The translations under genes were made by a program, and so were the position numbers. From contig QAKZ01000051.1 of assembly GCA_003150175.1 (NCBI GenBank), forward strand, positions 1 through 15,133: DNA of 15,133 bases, in the 5' to 3' direction. Shown one piece after another: positions 8,757-15,133 of the stretch. How positions within the stretch are numbered: the stretch's first letter is position 1; every line of letters starts with the position of its first letter. Under the pieces are notes generated by a model, which saw only the letters and a list, made by a program, of their open reading frames with translations, searched no databases and was not told the DNA's origin. The stretch comes from Coriobacteriia bacterium. Lineage in GTDB: Bacteria; Actinomycetota; Coriobacteriia; Coriobacteriales; Atopobiaceae.

Positions 8757-9345
8757 TGGGTGCGCTCACTTCCGCGAGGTACTTCTCGGCGAGCTTGCGC
8801 TGCTGGTCCTCGGTAAGGTCATTGCCGATGATCTTGGTGGCGATCTCGACCGAGAGGTCCACAACGGAGCCGGAAAGCTCGATCATGGCCTTGTGGCGCT
8901 CGGAGTCGACGGCGCCGTGCGCCTTGGCGATGACGTCCGCGGCCTCCTTCTGGGCCTTGGCCAGGATCGCGGAGCGCTCCTCCTCGGCCTCCTTCTTTGC
9001 CTTGGAGATGATCTCGTCGGCCTGCTGGTGGGCCTCCACGATCTTCTGCTCATAGGACTTGGCGGACTCGGCGGCGTCGAGACGGGACTTCTCGGCGGCG
9101 TCCAGGTCCTCCTGGATCTTCTCCTGGCGCTTGTCCATCATCGAGAGGACCTGCGGCCAAACGAGCTTGGCCAGCACGATCCAGATGATGAGGAAGGCGA
9201 TGAGCGCCGGGATGAACTCGGCGGGCTTCGGGATGAGGATGTCGGCCCCCACGCCCTCCGCCAGCGCTGCGGTCGGCATGCCGGCGACGGCCACGGCGAT
9301 TGCCGCGCCCGCACGGGCGAGCTGACCTCTGGTAGTGCTCTTCAT
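8746..9345 (-). CDS. atpF: F1Fo ATP synthase b subunit with signal-peptide-like N-terminus
   Basis: The b subunit forms the peripheral stalk, one membrane anchor plus a long helix reaching F1. In this 199-residue product a transmembrane segment at about 44-66 (FIPALIAFLIIWIVLAKLVW) is followed by a charged, Ala/Glu/Lys-rich coiled coil (about 70-155) and the delta-binding end. Ahead of the anchor is an unusual extra N-terminus: basic residues, then a hydrophobic Ala/Val stretch ending TAALAEG, which looks like a Sec signal peptide with cleavage after Ala29. The ATG at 9345 was chosen because GGAGG lies 5 nt upstream. The frame is open further up, through atpE, but that is an artefact. It overlaps atpH by 11 nt. 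Confidence 0.95.
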   Translation of the reverse strand: MKSTTRGQLARAGAAIAVAVAGMPTAALAEGVGADILIPKPAEFIPALIAFLIIWIVLAKLVWPQVLSMMDKRQEKIQEDLDAAEKSRLDAAESAKSYEQKIVEAHQQADEIISKAKKEAEEERSAILAKAQKEAADVIAKAHGAVDSERHKAMIELSGSVVDLSVEIATKIIGNDLTEDQQRKLAEKYLAEVSAPNGD

Positions 9346-9388
9346 AATTGCCTCCATCACGGGATTCGTCGCTTCTCGCCTATCGTAG

Positions 9389-9592
9389 CTACTTGACGAT
9401 AAGGGAGACGACGAAGCCGATGAGGGCGAGGGCCTCGACGAATGCGGAGCCGAGGATGAAGACCGTGAACAGACGGCCCTGGACCTCAGGCTGGCGCGCC
9501 ATGCCCTGAGCGACGCCGGACGCCGCCAGACCGATACCGATGCCAGCGCCGATAACGCCAAGACCATAACCAACGACACCGAGAGCTCCCAC
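9389..9592 (-). CDS. atpE: F1Fo ATP synthase c subunit (proton-type c-ring)
   Basis: The c subunit is a two-helix hairpin that forms the rotating membrane ring. Helix 1 carries the glycine-rich packing motif GAGIGIGLAASG (15-26), the polar loop is ARQPE (32-36), and helix 2 carries the ion-binding carboxylate Glu53 in FVEALALIG. The Gln in helix 1 and the Ser/Thr after the Glu that mark sodium-binding rings are absent (Ile20 and Ala54 instead), so proton coupling is inferred. The start is GTG at 9592 with AAAGGAGG 4 nt upstream, giving 67 residues, shorter than most (70-85). A longer in-frame reading to 9655 would add polar residues without a ribosome site. Confidence 0.95.
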   Translation of the reverse strand: MGALGVVGYGLGVIGAGIGIGLAASGVAQGMARQPEVQGRLFTVFILGSAFVEALALIGFVVSLIVK

Positions 9593-9715
9593 AATTCCTC
9601 CTTTGTCATTCGCCCCTAGGTTTCCTTTGTTTTTGCGGGGCGAGTTCCAAAACAAACTAACGACGTGCTATGAACTGCGGGCGACTGCCCGCGAGTTGCC
9701 TGGACCGAAGGCGCG
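9593..9715 (-). promoter_or_regulatory. atpB-atpE intergenic RNA hairpins
   Basis: This 123-nt gap is the longest inside the atp operon. It holds a hairpin with arms GCGGGC and GCCCGC around GACT (9677-9692), extended by AACT/AGTT past a bulge. A second has TCGCCCC/GGGGCGA arms (9610-9616 and 9637-9643) and a 20-nt loop, ending just before the strong atpE ribosome site. Many c subunits are needed per complex, and E. coli has a translation-enhancing region upstream of atpE. A similar role here is inference. Confidence 0.45.
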
Positions 9716-10522
9716 CTACTCCTCGTCGGACTCGGCGATCTGGATGTAGACCGCGGTCAGGAGGGCGAAGACGTACGCCTGGATGGCGGCGACCATGATC
9801 TCGACCACATAGATGATCAGCAGGATGGCGACCCACATGACCGAGGCGCCCGCCTGGGCGACGGCCGCGGCCGAGAAGGCCTGGATCATCGGCTCGAAGA
9901 ACAGAGACGCCAGGATGGCGAAGGTGCCCATGACGACGTGGCCGGCGAAGAGGTTGCAGAAGAGTCGGACGGCCAGCGTGATCAGGCGCAGGATGGTCGA
10001 GAAGACCTCGATGCACCACACGAGGGCGTTGAGCGGGAAGGCGACGCCCTTAGGGGCGAGGGACTTCGCGTAGCCCAGGGCACCGTGCTTCTTTATGCCG
10101 CAGACGATGAAGTAGATAAACGAGACGATGGCGAGGGCGGCCGTCGTGGAGATGGTGCCCGTGCCCGGCTTGCAGCCCGGGATGATGCCGATGATGTTGT
10201 TGGCGAGGATCACCAGGAACAGCGATGCGATGAACGGGAAGTGCTTGCGCCAGGTGTCGCCCAGGATGCCCTTGCACATGTCGTCGCGGACGAACTCGAC
10301 CAGGTACTCCATCGTGTTCACGAAGCGGCCCTGGGGCACGAGGCTCGCGGACTGCTTCGCCTTGAAGACGAACAGCAGCACGAGCATGAGCACCACTGCC
10401 ACGGCGAACCAGAACGAGTACTGGGTAAAGCCGACCGTGTCGAGGTTGCCGACGATCGGCGTCGACGTGAAGCTCGAGACGAGCTCGTCGACCTCGCCAC
10501 TGAGGCTGTCGAGAGGATTCAC
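9716..10522 (-). CDS. atpB: F1Fo ATP synthase a subunit
   Basis: The a subunit (268 residues) is the membrane stator that forms the proton half-channels beside the c-ring. Five or more hydrophobic segments are visible (about 35-54, 95-116, 126-143, 162-180, 197-216, 225-260). The essential arginine is Arg186 in LAVRLFCNLFAGH, equivalent to E. coli Arg210, and the last helix carries Glu241 and Gln248 in the VEIMVAAIQAYVF segment. The short acidic ending AESDEE is cytosolic. The start is GTG with a GGAAGG-type site 6-7 nt upstream, 19 nt after the atpI-like stop. It is the first core gene of the ATP synthase operon. Confidence 0.96.
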   Translation of the reverse strand: MNPLDSLSGEVDELVSSFTSTPIVGNLDTVGFTQYSFWFAVAVVLMLVLLFVFKAKQSASLVPQGRFVNTMEYLVEFVRDDMCKGILGDTWRKHFPFIASLFLVILANNIIGIIPGCKPGTGTISTTAALAIVSFIYFIVCGIKKHGALGYAKSLAPKGVAFPLNALVWCIEVFSTILRLITLAVRLFCNLFAGHVVMGTFAILASLFFEPMIQAFSAAAVAQAGASVMWVAILLIIYVVEIMVAAIQAYVFALLTAVYIQIAESDEE

Positions 10523-10541
10523 TTACGTCCCTTCCTTTCAA

Positions 10542-10844
10542 TCAGGCCTGGTCGGGGTCGCTGTTCGCGGCTTTCCAGGCCCTTGCTGCCTCCACCGCCC
10601 AGATGAGCAGGAAGGAGGCTACCATGGCACAACCGAACGTCAACGCCTTCTCGCTCGCGAAGCAGTAAACCGCTAGTTGAGCCAGGCTGAGGAGCACGAA
10701 CGACGAGAAGATGCTCGCCATCCCGAGACTCATGCTCACTTTAGCCCTTTTTCCCTCTTTGAGGGCCTTCTCGAACAGGAAGCCGGGAAACACGCTGCCG
10801 ATGACGGCACAGACGGTTCCCGCGAGGATCGTGGAGATCTGCAC
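10542..10844 (-). CDS. atpI: Small membrane protein in the atpI position (AtpI-like)
   Basis: A 100-residue hydrophobic protein with three likely transmembrane segments (about 3-24, 37-63, 69-90) and a short soluble Asp-rich tail. Sequence alone does not prove the family. Its place directly before atpB, its size and its topology fit AtpI, a poorly conserved protein linked to c-ring assembly and, in some bacteria, magnesium supply. AtpI usually has four segments and about 110-130 residues, so this is slightly short. The start is GTG at 10844, about 38 nt after the predicted operon start, with AGGGGG 9 nt upstream. A later start would remove the first membrane segment. It is the first gene of the atp transcript. 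Confidence 0.7.
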   Translation of the reverse strand: MQISTILAGTVCAVIGSVFPGFLFEKALKEGKRAKVSMSLGMASIFSSFVLLSLAQLAVYCFASEKALTFGCAMVASFLLIWAVEAARAWKAANSDPDQA

Positions 10845-10889
10845 CGCTTCTCGCCCCCTGTTTTCGATGGCCCCGAAAGACCGTTGGAC

Positions 10890-10918
10890 ACAATAATTGA
10901 ACCCGATTCAAAAAGCAA
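10890..10918 (-). promoter_or_regulatory. Promoter of the atp operon
   Basis: The minus strand has TTGCTT (10913-10918), 17 bases, then TATTGT (10890-10895), in the AT-rich gap between glyA and the atpI-like gene. Both boxes are imperfect, but spacing and position are right. The predicted start is near 10883, leaving an untranslated leader of about 38 nt. The spacer contains a TTGAA-N5-TTCAA palindrome (10897-10911). Confidence 0.55.
10897..10911. promoter_or_regulatory. Possible operator in the atp promoter spacer
   Basis: TTGAA and TTCAA are perfect inverted 5-base arms around CCCGA. The element fills most of the spacer between the -35 and -10 boxes, where a bound dimer would block RNA polymerase. 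No regulator can be named from the sequence. Confidence 0.35.
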
Positions 10919-10971
10919 CGATATTTTCGTCTTAGACTCCGTTTCGACACAGACCGCGTTGCGTAGAGATA

Positions 10972-12231
10972 TTACCTCGAGAGCTCCGGGTAGAGCGGGT
11001 GGACGGCGAGCATCTCGCGGACCTCGGCATGGGTGCGGTCGAGCAGCTCGTCGTTGCCCAGGTTGTTGACCACGTCGCCGATGAGCTGGCCCACGCGCTC
11101 GCACTCCGGCTCCGTGAAGCCACGCGTGGTCGCTGCGGCGGACCCCACGCGGATGCCGGAGGTGACGAAGGGCGAGCGCTTCTCGCCGGGGATGGTGTTC
11201 TTGTTCGCCGTGATGCCGACCTCCTCCAAGGCGCGCTCGGCGTCCTTGCCGGTAACGTCTCCGGCGGGGGTCAGGTCGACGAGCAGTAGGTGATTATCGG
11301 TACCGCCGGTGACGAGGCGCAGGCCGCGCGACTCCATGCCGCGGCCGAGCGCGCGGGCGTTGGCGAGGACGGCGTCGGAGTAGTCGGCGAACTCGGGCGC
11401 GAGGGCCTCGCCGAAGGCGACCGCCTTGCCGGCGATCACGTGCTCGAGCGGCCCGCCCTGGGTACCGGGGAAGACCGAGGAGTTGAGCTTCTTGGAGAGG
11501 TCGGCGTCGTTTGTGAGGATGAGGCCGCCGCGCGGTCCGCGCAGGGTCTTGTGGGTGGTCGTCGTGGTCACGTCGGCCACGGGCACCGGGCTCGGGTGGC
11601 GGCCGGTGGCGACGAGACCGGCGATGTGGGCCATGTCGACCATCAGCTTGGCGCCGTTCTCGTGCGCGATCTGGGCGAAGCGCTCGAAGTCGATGGTGCG
11701 CGGGTAGGCCGAGGCTCCGGCGATGATCACGGCGGGCTTGTGCTCGCGGGCCTTCTCGGCGACGTCGTCGAAGTCGATGCGCTCGGTCTTTGGGTCGAGG
11801 CCGTAGGAGACGACGTTGTAGAGCTTGCCCGAGAAGTTCGCGGGCGACCCGTGGGTGAGGTGGCCACCGTTGTCGAGGCTCATGCCCATGATGGTGTCGC
11901 CCGGCTTCGCGAGCGCGGCGAGGGCCGCGTAGTTGGCCTGGGCGCCCGAGTGGGGCTGCACGTTGGCGAACCCGGCGCCGAAGAGCTTCTTCGCACGGTC
12001 GCGGGCGATGTTCTCGACGACGTCGACGGCCCAGCAGCCGCCGTAGTAGCGCTTGCCGGGAAGGCCCTCGGCGTACTTATTTGTAAGGGGCGAGCCCATG
12101 GCCTCCATAACGGCGAGGCTAGTGAAGTTCTCCGACGCGATGAGCTCGATCGACTCGCGCTCGCGGCGGAGCTCCGCCTCGATGGCGGAATAGATCTCGG
12201 GGTCCTGCGCGGAGAGGTTGCTGAAGTCCAC
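10972..12231 (-). CDS. glyA: Serine hydroxymethyltransferase
   Basis: A PLP enzyme that converts serine and tetrahydrofolate to glycine and 5,10-methylene-tetrahydrofolate, the main cellular source of one-carbon units; cytosolic. The 419 residues match the family. Visible signatures are IELIASENF (28-36), the [15 protein letters not shown] block (51-65), HSGAQAN (94-100), the [10 protein letters not shown] block (198-207) with the PLP-contacting Asp and His, and the PLP Schiff-base lysine Lys228 in [15 protein letters not shown]. The start is GTG at 12231 with AAGGAGG 7 nt upstream. It lies 64 nt after rpiB with a strong UUCG-capped hairpin between them, and about 55 nt before the atp promoter, with no clear intrinsic terminator. 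Confidence 0.97.
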   Translation of the reverse strand: MDFSNLSAQDPEIYSAIEAELRRERESIELIASENFTSLAVMEAMGSPLTNKYAEGLPGKRYYGGCWAVDVVENIARDRAKKLFGAGFANVQPHSGAQANYAALAALAKPGDTIMGMSLDNGGHLTHGSPANFSGKLYNVVSYGLDPKTERIDFDDVAEKAREHKPAVIIAGASAYPRTIDFERFAQIAHENGAKLMVDMAHIAGLVATGRHPSPVPVADVTTTTTHKTLRGPRGGLILTNDADLSKKLNSSVFPGTQGGPLEHVIAGKAVAFGEALAPEFADYSDAVLANARALGRGMESRGLRLVTGGTDNHLLLVDLTPAGDVTGKDAERALEEVGITANKNTIPGEKRSPFVTSGIRVGSAAATTRGFTEPECERVGQLIGDVVNNLGNDELLDRTHAEVREMLAVHPLYPELSR

Positions 12232-12253
12232 GGTGGTGCCTCCTTTACAAGTT

Positions 12254-12277
12254 CGGGCGGCGCCGAAGCGCCGCCCG
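12254..12277 (-). terminator. UUCG-capped 10-bp hairpin between rpiB and glyA
   Basis: CGGGCGGCGC and GCGCCGCCCG form a perfect 10-bp stem. On the transcribed minus strand the loop is TTCG (UUCG in RNA), a very stable tetraloop. It starts 19 nt after the rpiB stop. A U-run does not follow (the next bases are AACTTGTAAAGG), so it may terminate only partly, or act as an mRNA stability or expression-balancing structure just ahead of the glyA ribosome site. Confidence 0.6.
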
Positions 12278-12295
12278 AGGCCTGATGCTCTTCTG

Positions 12296-12757
12296 TTATG
12301 CGTCCACGCCGGGGAAGGCGGGGTCGTCCTCGCGCATGATCTTCTCGACGCGCTTGGCGTGCCTGCCGCCCTCGAACTCGGTGTTGAGGAAGGTGTCCAC
12401 GAGCACGAGGTTGTCCTCGAGGCTCACGAAGCGACCGGAGAGGGCGATGACGTTGGCATTGTTGTGCTGACGGGCGAGCTCGGCGAACTTGACGGTCTGG
12501 ACCGGGGTCGCGCGGACGCCGGGGACCTTGTCGGCCGTGATGGCCATGCCGATGCCGGTACCGCAGATCAGGATGGCGCGGTCGGCTTCCCCGCGGGAGA
12601 CCATGCGCGCCGCGCGGTCGGCGTAGTCGGGGTAGTCGACGGACTCCTCGGAGTTCGTCCCGAGGTCCGTGACCTCGTGGCCGAGGGACTTGAGGTGCTC
12701 GATGACGGCGTCCTTCTGGACGAAGCCGCCGTGGTCGCAGGCAACGGCGATGCGCAT
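12296..12757 (-). CDS. rpiB: Ribose-5-phosphate isomerase B
   Basis: A cytosolic enzyme of the RpiB/LacAB family that interconverts ribose 5-phosphate and ribulose 5-phosphate in the pentose phosphate pathway. The 153 residues are the normal length. It shows the substrate-binding Asp8-His9 in VACDHGG, the catalytic base Cys65 in ICGTGIGM (the E. coli-type cysteine, not the glutamate seen in Mycobacterium), and [14 protein letters not shown] (96-109), which carries the ring-opening histidine. The ATG at 12757 follows AAAGGA at good spacing. The frame stays open far upstream through prmC-sua5, but that part is low-complexity Arg/Pro/Ala sequence and not a real extension. It lies 131 nt after prmC-sua5. 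Confidence 0.95.
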   Translation of the reverse strand: MRIAVACDHGGFVQKDAVIEHLKSLGHEVTDLGTNSEESVDYPDYADRAARMVSRGEADRAILICGTGIGMAITADKVPGVRATPVQTVKFAELARQHNNANVIALSGRFVSLEDNLVLVDTFLNTEFEGGRHAKRVEKIMREDDPAFPGVDA

Positions 12758-12888
12758 GCGTGGTTCCTTTCGGGTTCGCGGGTCATACGGTGCATAGGGT
12801 AGCACTGAGGCGGCAGCGGGGGCGGGAGGCACGGCGTAACCGCGGGGCAACGTGGGGAGCGCGGGACGCATGCGCCTCGCGCCCGCCG
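12758..12888 (-). other. Gap between prmC-sua5 and rpiB
   Basis: This 131-nt GC-rich gap has no gene. A TACCCT that could serve as a -10 box for rpiB lies in GTGCTACCCTATG, about 35 nt before the ribosome site, but no convincing -35 precedes it. No intrinsic terminator is visible after prmC-sua5. Confidence 0.4.
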
Positions 12889-14481
12889 CTACTCCCCCGC
12901 CGCGACGGCGAGCACAAGCGCCGGGTCGATCGCGCCGGCGCGCAGCACGCGGGGCGCGGGGCCCGTGCAGTCCACGATGGTCGAGGCCTGGGCAAGCGGC
13001 GCCGGGCCGCCGTCCACGACGAGCTCGACGTCGCGGACGATGGCGGGGTCGAGCTCGTCGGCCGAGGTCGCCGCCGGCCTCCCGTGGAGGTTCGCGGAGG
13101 TCTGCGCCAGGGGCGCGTCCACGGCGGCCAGGAGCGCCTCGATGAACTCGGAGCCCGGCGCGCGCAGGGCGACGGTGCCGCCCTCCTCGGGCCGCAGGGG
13201 GTCGGCCGCCTGGAGGTACTCGGGGTCCACTCCCTCGTCGGCGCGCACCACGAGGGTGAGGGCGCCCGGCCAGAAGCGCTCGGCGAGGCGCAGCGCGTAG
13301 TCGGGCAGCTCCCGGCCCCAGCGCGCGAGGCCGCCGTCGCGCGAGACGAACCACGGGAGGGTCTGGCGCAGGTCGCGCTTCTTTATGTCGAAGATGCGGC
13401 GATGACCGGGGTTCTCCGGCGCGACGGCGCAGGCGAGGCCATAGACCGAGTCGGTGGGCAGAGCGACGACGCCGCCCGCGCGCAGGGCCTCCGCCGAGCG
13501 CTCGACGGCGGCGGGGTCGGGGTCTGCGGGGTCCACACGCACGATCTTTTGGCCGGCGACGGGCGAGGAAGAAGGGAGCGAGCCCTCGCGCACCGCCACG
13601 AGCACGCGCGGGCGGCCTGTGAGGTCTTGGCGCACCTCGACCGATGCCCAGCCACCCTGCGCGCGCACGAGATCGGCCGCCGCGCCGAGGTGGCCCTCGT
13701 AGAGCTCGCAGCAAAGCATGCCGCCCGGGGTAAGCGCGCCCGGCGCGAGGTCGACGAGGCGGCGGAACACGTCCAGCCCGTCGGCGCCACCGTCGAGCGC
13801 GAGCTCGGGCTCGTTGTCCTTGACCTCAGCAGGAACCTCGTGGGAGAGCACGTCGGTAGGGATGTAGGGAGGATTGCTCACCAGGACCGCGAAGGTCCCC
13901 ATAAGGTCGGGATCGACGCCCGAGGCGAGGTCGCACTCGACGATATCCACCGCGCCGGAAAGCCCGAGCGAGTCGCGGTTGCGGACGGCGAGGTCGACTG
14001 CCGCAGACGAGAGGTCGGTGGCCGTGACCTGCGCGCCCTTGCGCTCGTAGGCGATGGAGAGCGAGATACAGCCCGTGCCGCAGCCGACCTCGAGGACCCG
14101 GGGCGGGATGCCGCCGGCGGCCTTCGTGGCAGCGTCGACGCCCTCGAGCGCGGCGTCCACCAGGACCTCGGTCTCGGGGCGGGGGATGAGGACGCCCCTC
14201 TCGCAGCGCAGGACGATGTGGCGAAACGCGGTCTCGCCCGTCACGTACTGGAGGGGCTCGCCGGCGGCACGGCGCTGGACCGCGGCGCGCATGCGCGAGC
14301 GCTCGTCAGGGGTGAGCGGGCGGTCGTAGTTCACATAGAGATCGACCCGCGAGAGGCCCATGACGTCGCAGAGCAGCCACTCAGCCGACAGCCTCGGGTG
14401 CTCGTCCCCGTGCCGCTGCAGAAACCCGCAGGTCCAGTCGATGATCTCTTTGATGGTCCAGGTTTTCTCTGTGCTTGTCAT
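12889..14481 (-). CDS. Fused release-factor glutamine methyltransferase and threonylcarbamoyl-AMP synthase
   Basis: One 530-residue protein joins two translation-related enzymes. Residues about 1-298 are PrmC (HemK), which methylates the GGQ glutamine of peptide release factors: a helical N-terminus, RPETE (101-105), the SAM-binding EVGCGTG (131-137) and the catalytic NPPY (203-206). A Ser/Pro linker at about 299-311 follows. Residues about 312-530 are a Sua5/YwlC/TsaC domain, which makes threonylcarbamoyl-AMP for the t6A37 tRNA modification: LPTDSVYGLA (341-350), the KKRDLRQTLPWFVS block, RFWPGALTLVV (402-412) and QTSANLHGRPA (460-470). No frameshift separates them. The ATG follows GGGAG at 6-7 nt. 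In Bacillus these are separate neighbouring genes; here prfA is not seen upstream. Confidence 0.94.
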   Translation of the reverse strand: MTSTEKTWTIKEIIDWTCGFLQRHGDEHPRLSAEWLLCDVMGLSRVDLYVNYDRPLTPDERSRMRAAVQRRAAGEPLQYVTGETAFRHIVLRCERGVLIPRPETEVLVDAALEGVDAATKAAGGIPPRVLEVGCGTGCISLSIAYERKGAQVTATDLSSAAVDLAVRNRDSLGLSGAVDIVECDLASGVDPDLMGTFAVLVSNPPYIPTDVLSHEVPAEVKDNEPELALDGGADGLDVFRRLVDLAPGALTPGGMLCCELYEGHLGAAADLVRAQGGWASVEVRQDLTGRPRVLVAVREGSLPSSSPVAGQKIVRVDPADPDPAAVERSAEALRAGGVVALPTDSVYGLACAVAPENPGHRRIFDIKKRDLRQTLPWFVSRDGGLARWGRELPDYALRLAERFWPGALTLVVRADEGVDPEYLQAADPLRPEEGGTVALRAPGSEFIEALLAAVDAPLAQTSANLHGRPAATSADELDPAIVRDVELVVDGGPAPLAQASTIVDCTGPAPRVLRAGAIDPALVLAVAAGE

Positions 14482-14497
14482 TGCTCGCTCCCTGCTC

Positions 14498-14516
14498 GAT
14501 GCGTTATCGCATCATA
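14498..14516 (-). promoter_or_regulatory. Possible prmC-sua5 promoter with overlapping palindrome
   Basis: The minus strand has TATGAT (14511-14516), overlapped by a perfect inverted repeat GATGCG-ATAA-CGCATC (14498-14513) that ends 16 nt before the ATG. The repeat could be an operator or a short hairpin at the transcript start. No -35 box lies at 16-18 bases, where the sequence is GCGCGC-like, so the promoter would need an activator or be weak. Confidence 0.3.
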
Positions 14517-14586
14517 GCCAAAGAGCTGGCCGGGCGCGCGGGACCTGGCGAGAAACGCCCCTCCCGCGGCATGAAGTCACCTTGCC

Positions 14587-14850
14587 CTACCGGGAAACGA
14601 CCTTATATGAGTTCGCGAGCTGAGCGCCGGATTCGCTCCAGCGGGTCTCGACCTCGAGGTAGCCGTGCTCGCGCATCTTTGACATGAGGCGGTCGACGGT
14701 TTTCTCGGATCGGCCGAGAGCAGAGGCGATGGCGGCCTTGGTCACAGGCTCGCCCTCGTGGTCGGCCACGTAGGCGAGGATGGCACGCGCGGACGGGGTG
14801 AGCCTGAGCTCGCCCGCAGAACCGTTCTCCGACACCGACGAATCAGCCAC
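14587..14850 (-). CDS. Small winged helix-turn-helix DNA-binding protein
   Basis: An 87-residue protein that is almost wholly one winged helix. Residues about 18-31 (TPSARAILAYVADH) form helix 1, 36-48 (VTKAAIASALGRS) helix 2, 49-64 (EKTVDRLMSKMREHGY) the recognition helix, and 65-85, ending with GAQLANSYKVV, the wing. The fold resembles MarR/GntR-type domains, but I cannot name the family, and no ligand or dimer domain is visible. The GTG start at 14850 has GGAGG 6 nt upstream, a good ribosome site, so the gene is probably real. It lies 105 nt before prmC-sua5, whose promoter region carries a palindrome, and follows an AT-rich region. Regulating either is speculation. Confidence 0.8.
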   Translation of the reverse strand: MADSSVSENGSAGELRLTPSARAILAYVADHEGEPVTKAAIASALGRSEKTVDRLMSKMREHGYLEVETRWSESGAQLANSYKVVSR

Positions 14851-15119
14851 CCGCCACCTCCGAGTAATCCATAAATAACGGTTTGAATAATAGCAATAAA
14901 TCTAATTCGCAGCATGAATAAAGGCTTAAGCCGAAGTGCCAGTTAGAAGTCGATAATACAAACAACACACAGGTAAAGTGCATCACTAAATTCAGCAACG
15001 CTAATATGTTCATTTACTTTTATATGATACATATATCAATAATTTGAGACGTCTGCCACACTACAGGTCAAATAGCTGCACAAATCGCCCCGCAAGCAAA
15101 AAAACAACGGCTCAAGGAA
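14851..15119. other. AT-rich region without a recognisable gene
   Basis: Bases 14881-15060 contain 60 G or C out of 180 (33%), against well over 60% in the genes. Only tiny open frames occur on either strand, without ribosome sites. On the minus strand TTGCTA, 17 bases and TATGGA lie about 25 nt before the ribosome site of the winged-helix gene and may be its promoter, but the -10 is poor. A GGCTTAAGCC palindrome lies at 14923-14932. It could be a long promoter region or recently acquired DNA. Confidence 0.55.
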
Positions 15120-15132
15120 CCCCCCCCCCCCC
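15120..15132. repeat. 13-base C homopolymer at the window end
   Basis: Thirteen C residues followed by a single A close the window. A long homopolymer exactly at an end suggests an assembly stop or sequencing artefact. A length-variable tract is possible but cannot be judged without flanking sequence. Confidence 0.6.
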
Positions 15133-15133
15133 A

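Noticed and set aside
14923..14932. GGCTTAAGCC followed by TTTATT on the minus strand as a terminator.
   Set aside because: The palindrome has too short a stem once a loop is allowed, and no gene end lies upstream of it in the window.

Overview
The window looks like a chromosomal piece, probably a whole contig, from a high-GC actinomycete of the class Coriobacteriia. The family Atopobiaceae (Olsenella/Atopobium relatives) is the best guess. The evidence is the 5' end of the 16S rRNA gene at the left edge (16S positions after AAGTCGAACGG read TTAAAGCACCTCCGG), strong G/C third-position bias, and GGAGG-type ribosome sites with several GTG/TTG starts. The left end stops inside 16S and the right end stops in a 13-C run, both typical places for an assembly to break.

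All 15 protein genes and the rRNA gene are on the minus strand, so transcription runs right to left. In that order: an AT-rich stretch (about 33% GC) with no gene; a small winged-helix DNA-binding protein; a fused prmC-sua5 gene (release-factor methylase plus tRNA threonylcarbamoyladenylate synthase); rpiB (ribose-5-phosphate isomerase B); a UUCG-capped hairpin; glyA (serine hydroxymethyltransferase); a promoter with a TTGAA-N5-TTCAA palindrome; a small atpI-like membrane protein; the complete F1Fo ATP synthase operon atpB-E-F-H-A-G-D-C; murA (first committed step of peptidoglycan synthesis); a DtxR/MntR-family metal-dependent repressor; and a phosphohexomutase with altered active-site loops. 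A long palindrome and a 93% GC hairpin region follow, then the rRNA promoter (TTGCGC-17-TATATT), a leader of about 245 nt, and the start of 16S.

The genes are mainly core housekeeping. The ATP synthase genes are tightly packed (gaps of -11 to +43 nt, plus one 123-nt gap between atpB and atpE) and murA follows 24 nt after atpC, so atpI to murA is very probably one transcript. The order prmC, sua5, rpiB, glyA, atpI, atpBEFHAGDC, murA closely resembles Bacillus. The atp, murA, rrs order resembles Mycobacterium. It is therefore best read as an old conserved block.

I did not find a new defence, mobile or biosynthetic system. The points most worth a second look are: the phosphohexomutase that keeps its catalytic Ser but has lost the His-Asn-Pro and Lys of its signature loop; the 17-bp perfect palindrome at 514-548; a signal-peptide-like N-terminus on the ATP synthase b subunit; an insertion and a charged C-terminal tail in the alpha subunit; a short delta subunit; and several RNA hairpins between genes.
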